A DNA stretch of 14,186 bases from CAYFFO01 sp964342485. GTDB lineage: Bacteria > Chloroflexota > Dehalococcoidia > Lucifugimonadales > CAJWER01. The stretch spans positions 1 through 14,186 of the forward strand of contig CAYFFO010000040.1 of assembly GCA_964342485.1 (NCBI GenBank), read 5' to 3'. The notes below the pieces were generated by a model. It searched no databases. It worked only from the letters and a program-made list of their open reading frames with translations, and was not told the DNA's origin. Both the position numbers and the translations under genes were made by a program. Below are positions 13,882 through 14,186 of the stretch, one piece after another (position 1 is the first letter of the stretch; the number at the start of each line of letters is the position of its first letter).

Positions 13882-14186
13882 ATGATTATAAACAACACTT
13901 TTGAGTTAGGACCAGAAGGATGGAGTTCTTACGATTACCACCAAAGTGTGGTTCAAAGAGAAGGGCGCGCAATAATGGTTCTAACTACCCATCAAAAGAC
14001 TGGCGGAATTAATGATAAAGGATATGTTTGGACCAACGACCATGTTTGGACCCCAGATATTCCTGAAAATCCAGTGTCTATTCTCCCACTAATATATTAT
14101 CGAAATTGGATGAATGAAAACCCAGTAGACCTTCGAGATACAAATGTAACGGTATCACTAAGAGGAGACGGACTTGAGTTAGAAGG
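13882..14186 (+). CDS. Protein of unknown function, C-terminus cut off
   Basis: About 101 residues are visible, running off the window end. The ATG at 13882-13884 has GGGAG ten bases upstream and a candidate promoter with a perfect -10 box, so the gene looks real and independently transcribed. The sequence begins MIINNTFELGPEGWSSYDYH, with no signal peptide or membrane segment, and is rich in Trp, Tyr, Asn and alternating hydrophobic residues, which suggests beta structure. The NNTFE-x-GPEGW opening recalls the first strand of jelly-roll (carbohydrate-binding or laminin-G-like) domains, but this is only a resemblance. I do not recognise a family. It is divergent from the tRNA genes. Confidence 0.75.
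   Translation, partial: MIINNTFELGPEGWSSYDYHQSVVQREGRAIMVLTTHQKTGGINDKGYVWTNDHVWTPDIPENPVSILPLIYYRNWMNENPVDLRDTNVTVSLRGDGLELE

Noticed and set aside
1..14186. CRISPR array, insertion sequence, phage, toxin-antitoxin or restriction system
   Set aside because: No repeat-spacer pattern, transposase, integrase, terminal inverted repeats around genes, or defence-related motifs were seen; the tRNA genes show no duplicated 3' end nearby that would suggest an attachment site.

Overview
The window is 14.2 kb of compact, AT-rich bacterial chromosome. The gene set (AT-rich coding, DnaE-type replicase with an intact PHP domain, a MoxR/DUF58/transglutaminase cluster, a polyprenyl-phosphate phosphoribosyltransferase) would fit a Chloroflexota lineage such as the marine Dehalococcoidia/SAR202 group. 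That assignment is an inference from gene content and codon bias; no rRNA or other taxonomic marker is present.

Layout: (1) 1-2526, all on the minus strand and read in the order UbiA-type phosphoribosyltransferase (1588-2526), Gfo/Idh/MocA oxidoreductase (445-1506), then a membrane-anchored protein cut by the window edge (1-326). Gaps of 81 and 118 bases make a loose transcription unit plausible, perhaps for envelope polysaccharide or sugar metabolism. (2) A 355-base divergent intergenic region, then dnaE (2882-6487) on the plus strand. (3) A minus-strand operon convergent with dnaE, transcribed from about 11830 down to 6506: MoxR AAA+ ATPase, DUF58 protein, large membrane transglutaminase-like protein, and an O6-alkylguanine-DNA alkyltransferase. 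The genes overlap or lie 1-5 bases apart, so translation is probably coupled. (4) A 339-base intergenic region, then a plus-strand MFS exporter (12160-13404). (5) Two minus-strand tRNA genes, tRNA-Val(TAC) and tRNA-Arg(GCG), both with encoded CCA. (6) The start of an unrecognised plus-strand gene (13882 to the window edge).

The most notable point is that the transglutaminase-like protein of the MoxR/DUF58 operon carries serine (codon AGT) where the family has its catalytic cysteine, while the rest of the active-site region looks normal. Other points: an uncommon bacterial tRNA-Arg anticodon (GCG), a DnaE whose PHP domain keeps all nine expected metal ligands and which starts at TTG without a visible ribosome-binding site, an alkyltransferase gene at the end of an envelope-type operon, and a palindrome with TTGACA on both strands upstream of the tRNA genes. 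I found no CRISPR array, insertion sequence, phage gene, restriction system or other defence system, and no convincing new multi-gene system.
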